This document shows, piece by piece, positions 5,854 to 12,295 of a stretch of DNA of 12,295 nucleotides (position 1 is the stretch's first letter; every line of letters begins with the position of its first letter). Source of the DNA: Oscillospiraceae bacterium (lineage in GTDB: Bacteria; Bacillota; Clostridia; Oscillospirales; Ruminococcaceae). Under the pieces are notes generated by a model that did no database searches, was not told where the DNA came from, and saw only the letters and a program-made list of their open reading frames with translations. Where the stretch lies: NCBI GenBank assembly GCA_019420135.1, contig JAHZHS010000058.1:1-12295 (forward strand), written 5' to 3'. The position numbers were made by a program, and so were the translations under genes.

Positions 5854-6951
5854 TCAGGCGTTCTCCTTGCGGAACTGCTCCATAAAGACGACCAGTTTGT
5901 CCACGCCCTCCGGCGGCATGGCGTTGTAGATGGAAGCCCGCATGCCGCCCACCAGACGGTGACCCTTCAGGTTGACGAAGCCCGCCTCCGTGGCCGCGGC
6001 GCAGAACTTCTTGTCCATGTCGGGGTTGGGGCTGGTGAAGGTGACGTTCATCATGCTGCGGTATCTGTGCTCCACGGGATTGGTGTAGAAGTCCTGGCTG
6101 TCCAGGTAATCGTAGAGCACCTTGGCCTTGGCCTCGTTGATCTTTTTCATCTCGGCCAGACCGCCGATGTCGTGCTCCAGATAGTCCATGACCAGCCCGG
6201 TCATGTAGATGCACCAGCAGGGCGGGGTATTGTACATGCTGTCCTTGTCCAGCAGGGTGGTGTAGTTCATCATGGTGGGAATATTGGCGGCGGGAATGCC
6301 CTTGGCGCTCTTGCCCAGCATGTCGTCCCGGATGATGGCGATGGCCATGCCCGCGGGAGCCACATTCTTCTGCACGCCGAAGTAGATGCAGCCGTACTTG
6401 CTCACGTCCACCGGCTCGGAGAAAATCATGGAGCTCAGGTCGGCCACCAGGGGCAGGCCCTCCACCTCGGGCACTTCCACAAAGCGGGTGCCGAAGATGG
6501 TGTGGTTCTGGCAGATGTGTACATAGCTGGCGTCGGCATCGTAGTCGATGGCCTTGACGTCGGGAATGTAGGTGAAGTTCTTGTCCTTACTGGAAGCGAC
6601 CACGTGGGCCTCGCCGAACTTGGCGGCTTCCTCGGCAGCCTTCTTGGAGAAGTTGCCAGTCACCAGATAGTCCGCCTTGCCGGTGGTCATGAAGTTCAGC
6701 GGCACCATGGCGAACTGCTGGGTGGCACCGCCCTGGAAAAAGCCGATCTTGTAATTGTCGGGAACATTGAGCACCCGGCGGATGGAAGACTCGGTGTTTT
6801 TGATGATGTCGTCAAACCATTTGCTGCGGTGGCTCATTTCCATCACGCTCTGGCCGGAACCATGGTAGTCCAGCAGTTCGGCCTGCGCACGCTCCAAAAC
6901 GGGTACGGGCAGCATCGAGGGGCCCGCGCTGAAGTTGTATACACGATTCAT
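5854..6951 (-). CDS. serC: Phosphoserine aminotransferase
   Basis: A PLP enzyme that transfers the amino group of glutamate to 3-phosphohydroxypyruvate to give phosphoserine, the second step of serine synthesis; it may also act on the related PLP-biosynthesis intermediate. The ATG at 6951 gives 365 residues, close to the usual 360. It has a strong GGGGAGG site eight bases upstream and starts with the family-typical MNRVYNFSAGPSMLP. A GTG 33 bases earlier is not favoured. The phosphate-binding FFQGGATQQF is at about 71-80, D171 in ADLSSMIFS contacts the cofactor ring, and K195 in YFGVQKNVAPAG is the Schiff-base lysine. A conserved RVVNG/RASIYN-like region lies near the C terminus (GGMRASIYNAMP). 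It is the first gene of serC-serA, transcribed from the promoter at 7019-7048. Confidence 0.96.
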   Translation of the reverse strand: MNRVYNFSAGPSMLPVPVLERAQAELLDYHGSGQSVMEMSHRSKWFDDIIKNTESSIRRVLNVPDNYKIGFFQGGATQQFAMVPLNFMTTGKADYLVTGNFSKKAAEEAAKFGEAHVVASSKDKNFTYIPDVKAIDYDADASYVHICQNHTIFGTRFVEVPEVEGLPLVADLSSMIFSEPVDVSKYGCIYFGVQKNVAPAGMAIAIIRDDMLGKSAKGIPAANIPTMMNYTTLLDKDSMYNTPPCWCIYMTGLVMDYLEHDIGGLAEMKKINEAKAKVLYDYLDSQDFYTNPVEHRYRSMMNVTFTSPNPDMDKKFCAAATEAGFVNLKGHRLVGGMRASIYNAMPPEGVDKLVVFMEQFRKENA

Positions 6952-6996
6952 GGAAAAAACCTCCCCAAATTTCCGGTTTCTCACAACCAGGATGCT

Positions 6997-7011
6997 TGCG
7001 CTGTCAGCGCA
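6997..7011. promoter_or_regulatory. Palindrome at the predicted serC transcription start (possible operator)
   Basis: TGCGCTG-T-CAGCGCA is a perfect 7-bp inverted repeat around one base. It begins right where serC transcription should start (about 7012). It could be a repressor site, or a 5' hairpin in the mRNA. No regulator is identified. Confidence 0.45.
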
Positions 7012-7018
7012 TACCAGT

Positions 7019-7048
7019 ATTATACGAGCTGCCCGGCATAAATCTCAA
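7019..7048 (-). promoter_or_regulatory. Promoter of serC-serA
   Basis: Minus-strand -35 TTGAGA (7048-7043, five of six to consensus), 18-base spacer, -10 TATAAT (7024-7019, perfect). The start near 7012 leaves a leader of about 60 bases before the serC ATG, too short for a T-box. Confidence 0.78.
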
Positions 7049-7058
7049 TGGAAAAGCC

Positions 7059-7075
7059 TTCGGCACAGTGCCGAA
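7059..7075. repeat. Perfect 8-bp inverted repeat upstream of the serC promoter
   Basis: TTCGGCACAGTGCCGAA is symmetrical around one central base (7067), about 55 bases upstream of the predicted serC start, where activators commonly bind. It has no T-tract in a useful position on either strand, so it does not look like a terminator. Confidence 0.45.
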
Positions 7076-7111
7076 AAAACGGCCCCAAAACCCGGAATGC
7101 CTGCCAAAAAG

Positions 7112-7154
7112 TACAACTGTCTCCAAATGAAAGACACAAACAGAGACAAATGTA
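7112..7154. promoter_or_regulatory. Two upstream BlaI/MecI-like boxes
   Basis: TACAACTGTC (7112-7121) and GACAAATGTA (7145-7154) each match seven of the eight defined bases of the TACA-NN-TGTA core of BlaI/MecI operators. They are 33 bases apart and lie between the serC promoter and the regulator's promoter. Function is inferred only. Confidence 0.4.
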
Positions 7155-7212
7155 AAAGAATACGCCGAAAAAATGCCCAAAAACAAGGAGAAAATTTGTC
7201 TGCCCGGAGCTG

Positions 7213-7242
7213 TTGACAAAAAATCTACGGCAAATGTAAAAT
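7213..7242 (+). promoter_or_regulatory. Promoter of the BlaI-type regulator gene
   Basis: A perfect -35 TTGACA (7213-7218), 18-base spacer, -10 TAAAAT (7237-7242, five of six). Transcription would start near 7249, about 36 bases before the ATG. Confidence 0.75.
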
Positions 7243-7270
7243 AAAAACCGCAGAATCAAAGACAAATGTG
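7229..7270. promoter_or_regulatory. Two BlaI/MecI-like boxes over the regulator's own promoter and leader
   Basis: GGCAAATGTA (7229-7238) runs into the -10 box, and GACAAATGTG (7261-7270) touches the ribosome-binding site. They are 32 bases apart, nearly the same spacing as the upstream pair. Each matches six of eight defined bases of TACA-NN-TGTA. The position suits autorepression. Confidence 0.45.
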
Positions 7271-7284
7271 GGAGGAATGCGGCG

Positions 7285-7677
7285 ATGCAGACATTGCCAA
7301 TCAGTGAGGAGCGGATCATGTGTGCCCTGTGGGACTGCGGCCGGGCGGCGACCCGGCGGGAGATCGGGGCAAGACTGCCCTCTGCCTGCGGGTGGGCGGA
7401 CTCGACCATTTTGAATTTTCTGATGCGGCTGGAGAAAAAAGGATTTGTCCGCAGCGAGCGGCAGGGGAACAAAAATGTGTATACTCCCCTGGTCCGGCGG
7501 GAGACATATTGCGGCGCGGCCACGGCAGAGCATTTGGAAGTTTTATACAATGGAGATGTACGTTCTTTGGTCAAAACGCTGGCCGACACCGGGCGGCTGA
7601 GTTACGCCAAAATGGAGGCTCTGGCCCGCTGGCTGGACGTGCGCGTGGCGGAAAGTCCCGAGTATGACTACGATTGA
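7285..7677 (+). CDS. BlaI/MecI-family winged-helix transcriptional repressor
   Basis: A 130-residue DNA-binding protein of the penicillinase-repressor family (typical length 120-130). The winged helix spans about residues 7-72: ISEERIMCALWD opens it, WADSTILNFLMRLEKKGFV (37-55) is the recognition region, and the wing ends in NKNVYTPLV. The tail (YNGDVRSLVKTL, 88-99) matches the family's dimerisation part. The ATG at 7285 has GGAGG nine bases upstream. In known systems this repressor is inactivated by a BlaR1/MecR1 sensor protease, and none lies beside it here, so its signal and targets are open. ACA-NN-TGT dyads in front of the gene suggest autoregulation. It has its own terminator, so it is not part of the rnf operon that follows. 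Confidence 0.88.
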   Translation: MQTLPISEERIMCALWDCGRAATRREIGARLPSACGWADSTILNFLMRLEKKGFVRSERQGNKNVYTPLVRRETYCGAATAEHLEVLYNGDVRSLVKTLADTGRLSYAKMEALARWLDVRVAESPEYDYD

Positions 7678-7678
7678 T

Positions 7679-7714
7679 AAAACCTTGACAAAAGGCCTTG
7701 TCATGCGGTTTTTT
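7679..7714 (+). terminator. Rho-independent terminator after the BlaI-type gene
   Basis: AAAACC (7679-7684) pairs with GGTTTT (7707-7712) and TGACAA with TTGTCA inside, around AAGGCC, with a small internal loop. A run of six T ends at 7714. It starts two bases after the stop codon and separates the regulator from the rnf promoter. Confidence 0.75.
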
Positions 7715-7715
7715 G

Positions 7716-7743
7716 TTGACTTCTGCGGGAAAGATGTTACAAT
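7716..7743 (+). promoter_or_regulatory. Promoter of the rnf operon
   Basis: -35 TTGACT (7716-7721, five of six), 16-base spacer, -10 TACAAT (7738-7743, five of six). It begins directly after the upstream terminator. The dyad AATAC-N6-GTATT (7741-7756) overlaps the -10 and the predicted start, and could be a regulatory site. The leader to rnfC is about 70 bases. Confidence 0.72.
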
Positions 7744-7821
7744 ACTTTTGTGTATTATTTGAGACCATTGCCGCAGCCCCCGGCGCGGCAGGGACATGGA
7801 AAATTCAGGGGAGGAGCTTTT

Positions 7822-9162
7822 ATGCTGAAAGGACTCAAGCGTTCCGCAAAGGGCGCCCGGGTGCCGCATGAGAAAGCCACCGCCGGTCTGGCAACGGTAC
7901 AGATGCCGGTGCCGGAACACGTGGTCATTCCCATGCAGATGCACATCGGCGCACCGGCGGAACCCGTCGTCAAGAAGGGCGACACCGTCATGGTAGGCAC
8001 ACTGATCGGAAAGGCCGGCGGCTTTGTCAGCGCCAACATCCATTCCAGCGTGTCCGGCACAGTGCTGGACGTCGCCACCATGCGGATGGTCAACGGTGCT
8101 GTGTGCAAGGCCGTGGCCATCAAGACGGACGGCAAGCAGACGGTTGACCCGTCCTGCACCCCGCCCACAGTCACGGACAAGGACAGCCTGCTGGCTGCCA
8201 TCCAGAACTGCGGCCTGGTGGGTGTGGGCGGCGCCGGCTTCCCGACGCACGTCAAGCTGGCGGCCAACACCATCGACACGCTGATCATCAACGCGGCCGA
8301 GTGTGAGCCGTACCTGACCACCGACGCACGGGAAATGCTGGAATGCAGCGACACCATCATCTCGGGCATCACCGCGGTGATGAAGTACTGCAACATTCCC
8401 AACTGTATTATTGGTATCGAGCGCAACAAGCCCGAGTGCATCGACCTGATGTTCTCGCTCACCCGGGAGATGCCGGGCGTCTCGGTCAAGCCGCTGCCCA
8501 TGCGGTATCCCCAGGGCGCTGAGAAGACCCTCATCGAGACCTGCACCGGCCGTGAGGTGCCCCAGACGGCGCCCTCCGGCAAGGCTGGCATCCCCGCCGA
8601 CTGCGGCTGCGTCGTCATGAACGTGACCAGCGTTTCCACTCTGGGCAAGTACCTCAAGACCGGCATGCCGCTGGTCTCCAAGCGTGTCACCGTGGACGGC
8701 GACGCCATCGTCAAGCCCCAGAATGTGGAAGTGCCCATCGGCACCCTTTACCGGGATGTCATCGAGGCCTGCGGCGGCATCAAGCCCGACGTGGAGCTGG
8801 GCAAGATCATCTTCGGCGGCCCCATGATGGGCGGCGCTTCTCCCAGCGCCGACTTCCCGGTGCTCAAGCAGAATAACGGCCTGCTGCTGTTCAGCCGCAA
8901 GGCAGCCACCCTGCCCGAGGCCGACCCCTGCATCCGCTGCGGCCGCTGCATCCAGGCCTGCCCCATGGGCCTGGAACCGGTGGTCATTGCCGAGAACTTC
9001 AAAAACAAGGACTTTGATGCCTTGCAGAAGCGCTGCATCGACCTTTGCGTCGCCTGCGGCAGCTGTACTTATGCCTGCCCGGCCAAGCGCCCCGTCTCCC
9101 AGACCATGGCGCTGGCAAAGGCCTGGTATCTCAAACAAAAATCTGAAAAGGCAGGTAAATGA
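7822..9162 (+). CDS. rnfC: RnfC, electron-transport complex subunit (NADH/Fe-S/flavin module)
   Basis: A peripheral cytosolic subunit of the Rnf ferredoxin:NAD+ oxidoreductase. It carries the NAD(H)-reacting flavin site and passes electrons through two [4Fe-4S] clusters. The 446-residue product starts at the ATG at 7822, preceded by GGGGAGG; a GTG 72 bases upstream would add residues from the leader. The glycine-rich GLVGVGGAGFPTHVKL (131-146) and NAAECEPYLTTDAR (157-170) mark the nucleotide/flavin fold. Cluster ligands are C370, C373, C376 and C380 (CIRCGRCIQACP), and C409, C412, C415 and C419 (CVACGSCTYACP). The length matches clostridial RnfC and lacks the long C-terminal repeat of enterobacterial RnfC. 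It is first in the operon, three bases before rnfD. Confidence 0.97.
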   Translation: MLKGLKRSAKGARVPHEKATAGLATVQMPVPEHVVIPMQMHIGAPAEPVVKKGDTVMVGTLIGKAGGFVSANIHSSVSGTVLDVATMRMVNGAVCKAVAIKTDGKQTVDPSCTPPTVTDKDSLLAAIQNCGLVGVGGAGFPTHVKLAANTIDTLIINAAECEPYLTTDAREMLECSDTIISGITAVMKYCNIPNCIIGIERNKPECIDLMFSLTREMPGVSVKPLPMRYPQGAEKTLIETCTGREVPQTAPSGKAGIPADCGCVVMNVTSVSTLGKYLKTGMPLVSKRVTVDGDAIVKPQNVEVPIGTLYRDVIEACGGIKPDVELGKIIFGGPMMGGASPSADFPVLKQNNGLLLFSRKAATLPEADPCIRCGRCIQACPMGLEPVVIAENFKNKDFDALQKRCIDLCVACGSCTYACPAKRPVSQTMALAKAWYLKQKSEKAGK

Positions 9163-9165
9163 CAG

Positions 9166-10158
9166 ATGGAAGAACAACGCCTGATCGTAACTGCCTCACC
9201 GCATATCCGGGACAGCGCCTCCAACCGCAGCCTGATGGGAAACGTGATCATTGCACTGATCCCCACTGTTGTGGCATCGGCCTTCATCTTCGGTATGCGT
9301 GCGCTGCTGGTGGTCGCCGTGACCACCGCTGCCTGTGTGGGCTTTGAGTATCTTTACACCCTGCTGCTGCACAAGCGCAATCCGGTAGGGGATCTTTCCG
9401 CTGTGGTCACCGGCATCATCCTGGCCCTCAACGTGCCCGTGGGTATGCCCCTGTGGATCTGCATCGTGGGCGCTTTTGTGGCCATCGTCATCGTCAAGCA
9501 GATGTTCGGCGGCCTGGGCTACAATGTGGCCAACCCCGCGCTGGTGGGCCGTATCGTCCTGTTTCTGGGCTTTACCTCCCGCATGACCGCCTACGTCTAT
9601 CCCGATCTGGCCGTGGATGCCCTGGCCAGCGCCACGCCTCTTTCCAGCAGCGTGGACCAGTCCACCGTCAGCCTGCTGGATCTGCTGCTTGGCCTGCACG
9701 GCGGCATGCTGGGTGAGACCTGCATCCTCACCATTCTGGTGGGTCTGGCATTCCTGCTGTTCACCCGCACCATCGGCTTTGCCATCCCCGGCAGCATTGT
9801 GGGCACCGTCTTTGTGCTGACCCTCATTGCCTCCGGCGATCTGCACACCGCCGTGGCCGAGATCCTGTCCGGCGGCCTGATGTTCGGCGCCGTCTTCATG
9901 GCCACCGACTATGTCACCAGCCCCTTCACCACCCGCGGCAAGCTGATCTACGGCATTGTCATCGGCCTGCTCACCTTCCTCATCCGCAACTTCGGCAGCA
10001 TGAACGAAGGTATGAGCTACGCCATCCTCATGGGCAACCTGCTGACGCCCTGGTTCAACGAGTGGGGCCATCAGATCCCGCTGGGCCGCGTCAAGCCCAA
10101 GAAAAAGGCAGAAAATAAGGCGGCCGCAGCCTCCGCCGGAAAGGGAGGGGCAGCATAA
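9166..10158 (+). CDS. rnfD: RnfD, membrane subunit with covalent FMN
   Basis: A polytopic membrane subunit (330 residues) of the Rnf complex, homologous to NqrB, that carries electrons across the membrane through a covalently bound FMN. The start MEEQRLIVTASPHIRDS is family-typical. NPVGDLSAVVTGIILALNVP (72-91) and KQMFGGLGYNVANPALVGR (111-129) are the conserved loops. The candidate FMN-attachment threonine is T157 in ALASATPLS. Several hydrophobic helices cover about residues 24-300, and the last 20 residues form a Lys/Ala-rich soluble tail. It follows rnfC by three bases. Its TAA shares one base with the ATG of rnfG (TAATG), indicating coupled translation. Confidence 0.96.
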   Translation: MEEQRLIVTASPHIRDSASNRSLMGNVIIALIPTVVASAFIFGMRALLVVAVTTAACVGFEYLYTLLLHKRNPVGDLSAVVTGIILALNVPVGMPLWICIVGAFVAIVIVKQMFGGLGYNVANPALVGRIVLFLGFTSRMTAYVYPDLAVDALASATPLSSSVDQSTVSLLDLLLGLHGGMLGETCILTILVGLAFLLFTRTIGFAIPGSIVGTVFVLTLIASGDLHTAVAEILSGGLMFGAVFMATDYVTSPFTTRGKLIYGIVIGLLTFLIRNFGSMNEGMSYAILMGNLLTPWFNEWGHQIPLGRVKPKKKAENKAAAASAGKGGAA

Positions 10159-10745
10159 TGGCAAACAAACAGAACGCCGCGCCCCAGGAAAGCGTGGTCA
10201 AGACCATGGTGGTTCCCGTCATTGTTCTGGTTGTGATCTGCGTGGTATGCAGCGCGATCCTGGCCGTGCTCAACGACATGACGGCTCCCATCATTGAGGA
10301 AAACACCCGCCTCGAGACTCTCAACTCCTACATTGAGGTCCTGCCCGAGGGCACCCAGGCCGACAGCCTGACCCAGGTGGAGGCAGACGCCCTCCAGACC
10401 GACGGCGTGGAAGGCGCAGCCTATACCGCCGACGGCGCCGTGGCCGTCAAGTCTGCCGCCAGCGGTTACTCCGGCAAGGCAGTCACCGTCTATGTGGCTT
10501 TTGATTCGGTAGGCACCATCACCAACATCAAGGTGGATGCCTCCACCCAGACCGCCGGCATCGGTTCCAAGACCGGCGAGGAGAGCTTCTACTCCGGCTT
10601 TGTGGGCTGGGATGGTTCCCAGCAGGTCTCCAGCGGCAGCCCTGTGGATGCCATCGCGGGCGCGACGGTGTCCTCCAATGCCGTTTTCAAGGCAGTCAAT
10701 CAGGCCATCGACTGCTACAACAATGAGCTGAAGGGGGTGGCGTAA
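10158..10745 (+). CDS. rnfG: RnfG, covalent-FMN subunit
   Basis: A 195-residue subunit homologous to NqrC: one N-terminal membrane anchor (about residues 15-38), then an extracytoplasmic FMN-binding domain. The attachment site is DAIAGATVSS (164-173), with FMN expected as a phosphoester on T170. The first motif residue is Ala instead of the more usual Ser, a tolerated difference. ASTQTAGIGSK (128-138) is the second conserved segment of the fold. The start codon overlaps the rnfD stop by one base and has GGGAGGGG upstream. The gene ends directly against the rnfE ATG with no gap. Confidence 0.95.
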   Translation: MANKQNAAPQESVVKTMVVPVIVLVVICVVCSAILAVLNDMTAPIIEENTRLETLNSYIEVLPEGTQADSLTQVEADALQTDGVEGAAYTADGAVAVKSAASGYSGKAVTVYVAFDSVGTITNIKVDASTQTAGIGSKTGEESFYSGFVGWDGSQQVSSGSPVDAIAGATVSSNAVFKAVNQAIDCYNNELKGVA

Positions 10746-11438
10746 ATGGCCGAAAAGCAAAGCAAATGGCGGGTATTTACCGCCGGCATCATCCGTGAAA
10801 ACCCCGTTCTGCGCCTGGTCCTGGGCTGCTGCTCGGCTCTGGCCGTCACTACCACCGTCTCCGGCGCTCTGGGCATGGGCCTGGCCATGACCTTCGTTCT
10901 GGTGGGTTCCAACATCGTGATCTCCGCCCTGCGCAAGGTCATCCCCGCCAAGGTCCATCTGCCCTGCTACATCGTCATCATCGCCACCTTCGTTACCGTG
11001 GTCCAGATGGTGCTGCAGGCATACATTCCCGAACTGTATGACGCACTGGGCGTCTTCCTGGCGCTGATCGTCGTCAACTGCATCATCCTCGGCCGTGCCG
11101 AGATGTTCGCCTGCAAGAACACCGTTGTGGATTCCGCTCTCGACGGCCTGGGCATGGGCATCGGTTATATCCTGACCATGGTGCTCATGTCCTCCATCCG
11201 CGAGATCATCGGCAACGGCAGCTGGATGGGCATCCAGATCATCCCCGATTCCGTCGACCGCATGACGCTGATGAACCAGGCTCCCGGCGGCTTCTTCGTC
11301 TTTGGCTGCCTGATGGCGCTGTGCGTCTGGATCGAGAAAAAGACTAACCATCCCATCGAGCGCAAGACCTGCGGCGAGGTCCTCCTGGAAGAGCAGGAGA
11401 CCGCCAAGGCTGCCAATGAAGGAGGTGCTGAACAGTGA
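10746..11438 (+). CDS. rnfE: RnfE, membrane subunit
   Basis: A six-helix membrane subunit (230 residues), homologous to NqrD, that pairs with RnfA as an inverted-topology couple. C29 in GCCSALAVT and C112 in VVNCIILGRAEMFA line up with the cysteines that hold the intramembrane iron-sulfur centre shared with RnfA. ENPVLRLVLG (18-27) and the NCIILGRAE loop are family marks. The first loop reads GCCS where many members have GLCP, leaving an extra Cys at 28. A charged Glu/Lys-rich tail follows the last helix. The ATG comes immediately after the rnfG stop, with GGGGGTG upstream. The end overlaps rnfA by four bases. Confidence 0.95.
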   Translation: MAEKQSKWRVFTAGIIRENPVLRLVLGCCSALAVTTTVSGALGMGLAMTFVLVGSNIVISALRKVIPAKVHLPCYIVIIATFVTVVQMVLQAYIPELYDALGVFLALIVVNCIILGRAEMFACKNTVVDSALDGLGMGIGYILTMVLMSSIREIIGNGSWMGIQIIPDSVDRMTLMNQAPGGFFVFGCLMALCVWIEKKTNHPIERKTCGEVLLEEQETAKAANEGGAEQ

Positions 11439-12079
11439 GCGCACAGAATATTGCAACCTTTGCCACCATCCTTTTCAGCATGATCCTGGTCAACAACTAC
11501 GTGCTGGTCCAGTTTTTGGGCATCTGCCCCTTCCTGGGCGTTTCCAAGAAACTGGATTCCTCGGTGGGCATGGGTATGGCCGTTATCGTCGTCATGCTGA
11601 TCGCCACCGCCGTGACCTTCCCCATCCAGATCTTCCTGCTGGATGCCTTTGACCTGGGCTACATGCAGACCATCATCTTCATTCTGGTCATCGCGGTTCT
11701 GGTCCAGCTCATCGAGATCACCCTCAAGCGCTACATCCCCGCGCTGTACAGCGCCCTGGGCGTTTACCTGCCCCTGATCACCACCAACTGCTGCGTGCTG
11801 GGTGTCACCATTCTGGCCGTGCAGGACTACTCCGGCGACATCGCCACCCATGGCTTCGGCTTTGCCTTTGCCGAGGCGCTGGTCTGCGCGGCCGGTGCCG
11901 GCATCGGCTTCCTGCTGGCCATGGTGCTGTTCTGCGGCGTGCGTCAGCGGGTGGAGAACGCCGACCCGCCCGAGAGCTTCAAGGGTCTGCCCATCACGCT
12001 GGTGTCTGCGGCCATCACCTCCCTGAGCTTCATGGGCTTCGGCGGTCTGGTCGAAAACATCATCAACGCGATCTTGTAA
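11435..12079 (+). CDS. rnfA: RnfA, membrane subunit
   Basis: A six-helix membrane subunit (214 residues), homologous to NqrE, partner of RnfE around the intramembrane Fe-S site. NNYVLVQFLGICPFLGVS (20-37) contains C31, and LPLITTNCCVLGV (112-124) contains C119, the matching half-site, with an extra Cys at 120. The start is GTG at 11435, within the four-base overlap GTGA with the rnfE stop. A near-perfect AGGAGGTG lies seven bases upstream, so this non-ATG start is well supported. An IPALYSALGVYLPL segment and the C-terminal FMGFGGLVENI are typical. Confidence 0.96.
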   Translation: MSAQNIATFATILFSMILVNNYVLVQFLGICPFLGVSKKLDSSVGMGMAVIVVMLIATAVTFPIQIFLLDAFDLGYMQTIIFILVIAVLVQLIEITLKRYIPALYSALGVYLPLITTNCCVLGVTILAVQDYSGDIATHGFGFAFAEALVCAAGAGIGFLLAMVLFCGVRQRVENADPPESFKGLPITLVSAAITSLSFMGFGGLVENIINAIL

Positions 12080-12094
12080 GGGGGATTTGAGGAT

Positions 12095-12295
12095 ATGATT
12101 ACAGCGAATCCGATCGTCTTTGCGGTGATCGTGCTGGCGGTGCTGGGCCTGGCAGGCAGTGTCATTCTGGTCCTGGCCTCCAAGTTCATGGCCGTTTATG
12201 AGGATCCCCGCATTGCAGAGATCAACGAATGCCTGGCGGGCGCCAACTGCGGCGGCTGCGGCTATGCCGGCTGTGCCGACTACGCCAAGGCCATC
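12095..12295 (+). CDS. rnfB: RnfB, Fe-S subunit, N-terminal part (runs off right edge)
   Basis: The first 67 codons of the iron-sulfur subunit thought to accept electrons from ferredoxin; family members usually have 260-330 residues. One N-terminal membrane helix (about residues 7-28) is followed by a cysteine motif CLAGANCGGCGYAGC, the conserved four-cysteine [4Fe-4S] site of RnfB. The ATG at 12095 lies 15 bases after the rnfA stop. GAGG is close to the start, and AAGGGGG about ten bases away is the better ribosome-binding site. Being last matches the rnfCDGEAB order of Clostridium ljungdahlii and Acetobacterium woodii. The later ferredoxin-like domains are beyond the window. Confidence 0.95.
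   Translation, partial: MITANPIVFAVIVLAVLGLAGSVILVLASKFMAVYEDPRIAEINECLAGANCGGCGYAGCADYAKAI

Noticed and set aside
7059..7075. Palindrome as a terminator for a plus-strand transcript
   Set aside because: It is followed by A, not T, on the plus strand, and no plus-strand gene ends there.
6952..7284. Possible serine T-box or other long riboswitch ahead of serC
   Set aside because: The likely start site leaves only about 60 bases of leader. There is no T-box bulge sequence, anticodon stem or terminator/antiterminator pair.
7716..7743. Rex (NADH-sensing) operator at the rnf promoter
   Set aside because: TTGTTGAC and TGTTACAA look like half-sites, but their spacing and orientation do not make the usual compact TTGTTA-type palindrome.
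7543..9177. Very long open frame antisense to rnfC, and similar ones opposite serA, serC, the pyridoxal kinase and rnfE/rnfG
   Set aside because: These frames arise because the true genes are GC-rich at third codon positions, which removes stops on the other strand. Their products are His/Gly/Asp- or Arg/Pro-rich, without recognisable domains or ribosome-binding sites, while the sense frames carry clear families.
1..12295. Mobile elements, CRISPR arrays, defence or toxin systems
   Set aside because: No transposase, integrase, direct-repeat array, toxin-antitoxin pair or base-composition island was seen; gene content is housekeeping throughout.

Overview
This 12.3 kb window reads as chromosomal core DNA of a GC-rich anaerobic Clostridia member. 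The best guess is the Faecalibacterium / Subdoligranulum / Gemmiger branch of the Ruminococcaceae (Oscillospiraceae). Three things point there: a queT leader that resembles the class III preQ1 riboswitch known from Faecalibacterium prausnitzii; an rnf operon in the clostridial order C-D-G-E-A-B; and strong GC bias at third codon positions with short AT-rich promoter islands. No RNA gene, CRISPR array, insertion sequence or phage gene is visible.

Layout, left to right. (1) Minus strand, 1-1612: promoter, preQ1-III riboswitch, queT (queuosine-precursor ECF transporter S component), a HAD phosphatase, a terminator hairpin, then the first 28 codons of a DMT/EamA-type transporter leaving the window. 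(2) Minus strand, 1630-3221: trmL (tRNA wobble 2'-O-methyltransferase) followed by a DegV lipid-binding protein, closed by a terminator. (3) Minus strand, 3254-4219: a pyridoxal/pyridoxamine kinase. (4) Plus strand, 4389-4574: a 61-residue membrane-anchored small protein, sharing a two-way terminator with serA. (5) Minus strand, 4639-7048: serC-serA, two steps of serine synthesis, from a good promoter with palindromes around it. (6) Plus strand, 7213-7714: a BlaI/MecI-family repressor with candidate autoregulatory operators and its own terminator. (7) Plus strand from 7716: promoter and rnfCDGEA complete, with rnfB cut by the right edge.

How the genes work together: Rnf couples electron flow from reduced ferredoxin to NAD+ with ion export, the usual energy-conserving membrane complex of such fermenters. 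SerC needs PLP, which the nearby pyridoxal kinase can salvage. queT and trmL both concern wobble-base tRNA modification but belong to separate transcripts. Most of the window is ordinary metabolism. The parts most worth a second look are the riboswitch-controlled queT-HAD transcript, the repeated ACA-NN-TGT boxes around the orphan BlaI-type regulator, and the palindromes at the serC promoter.
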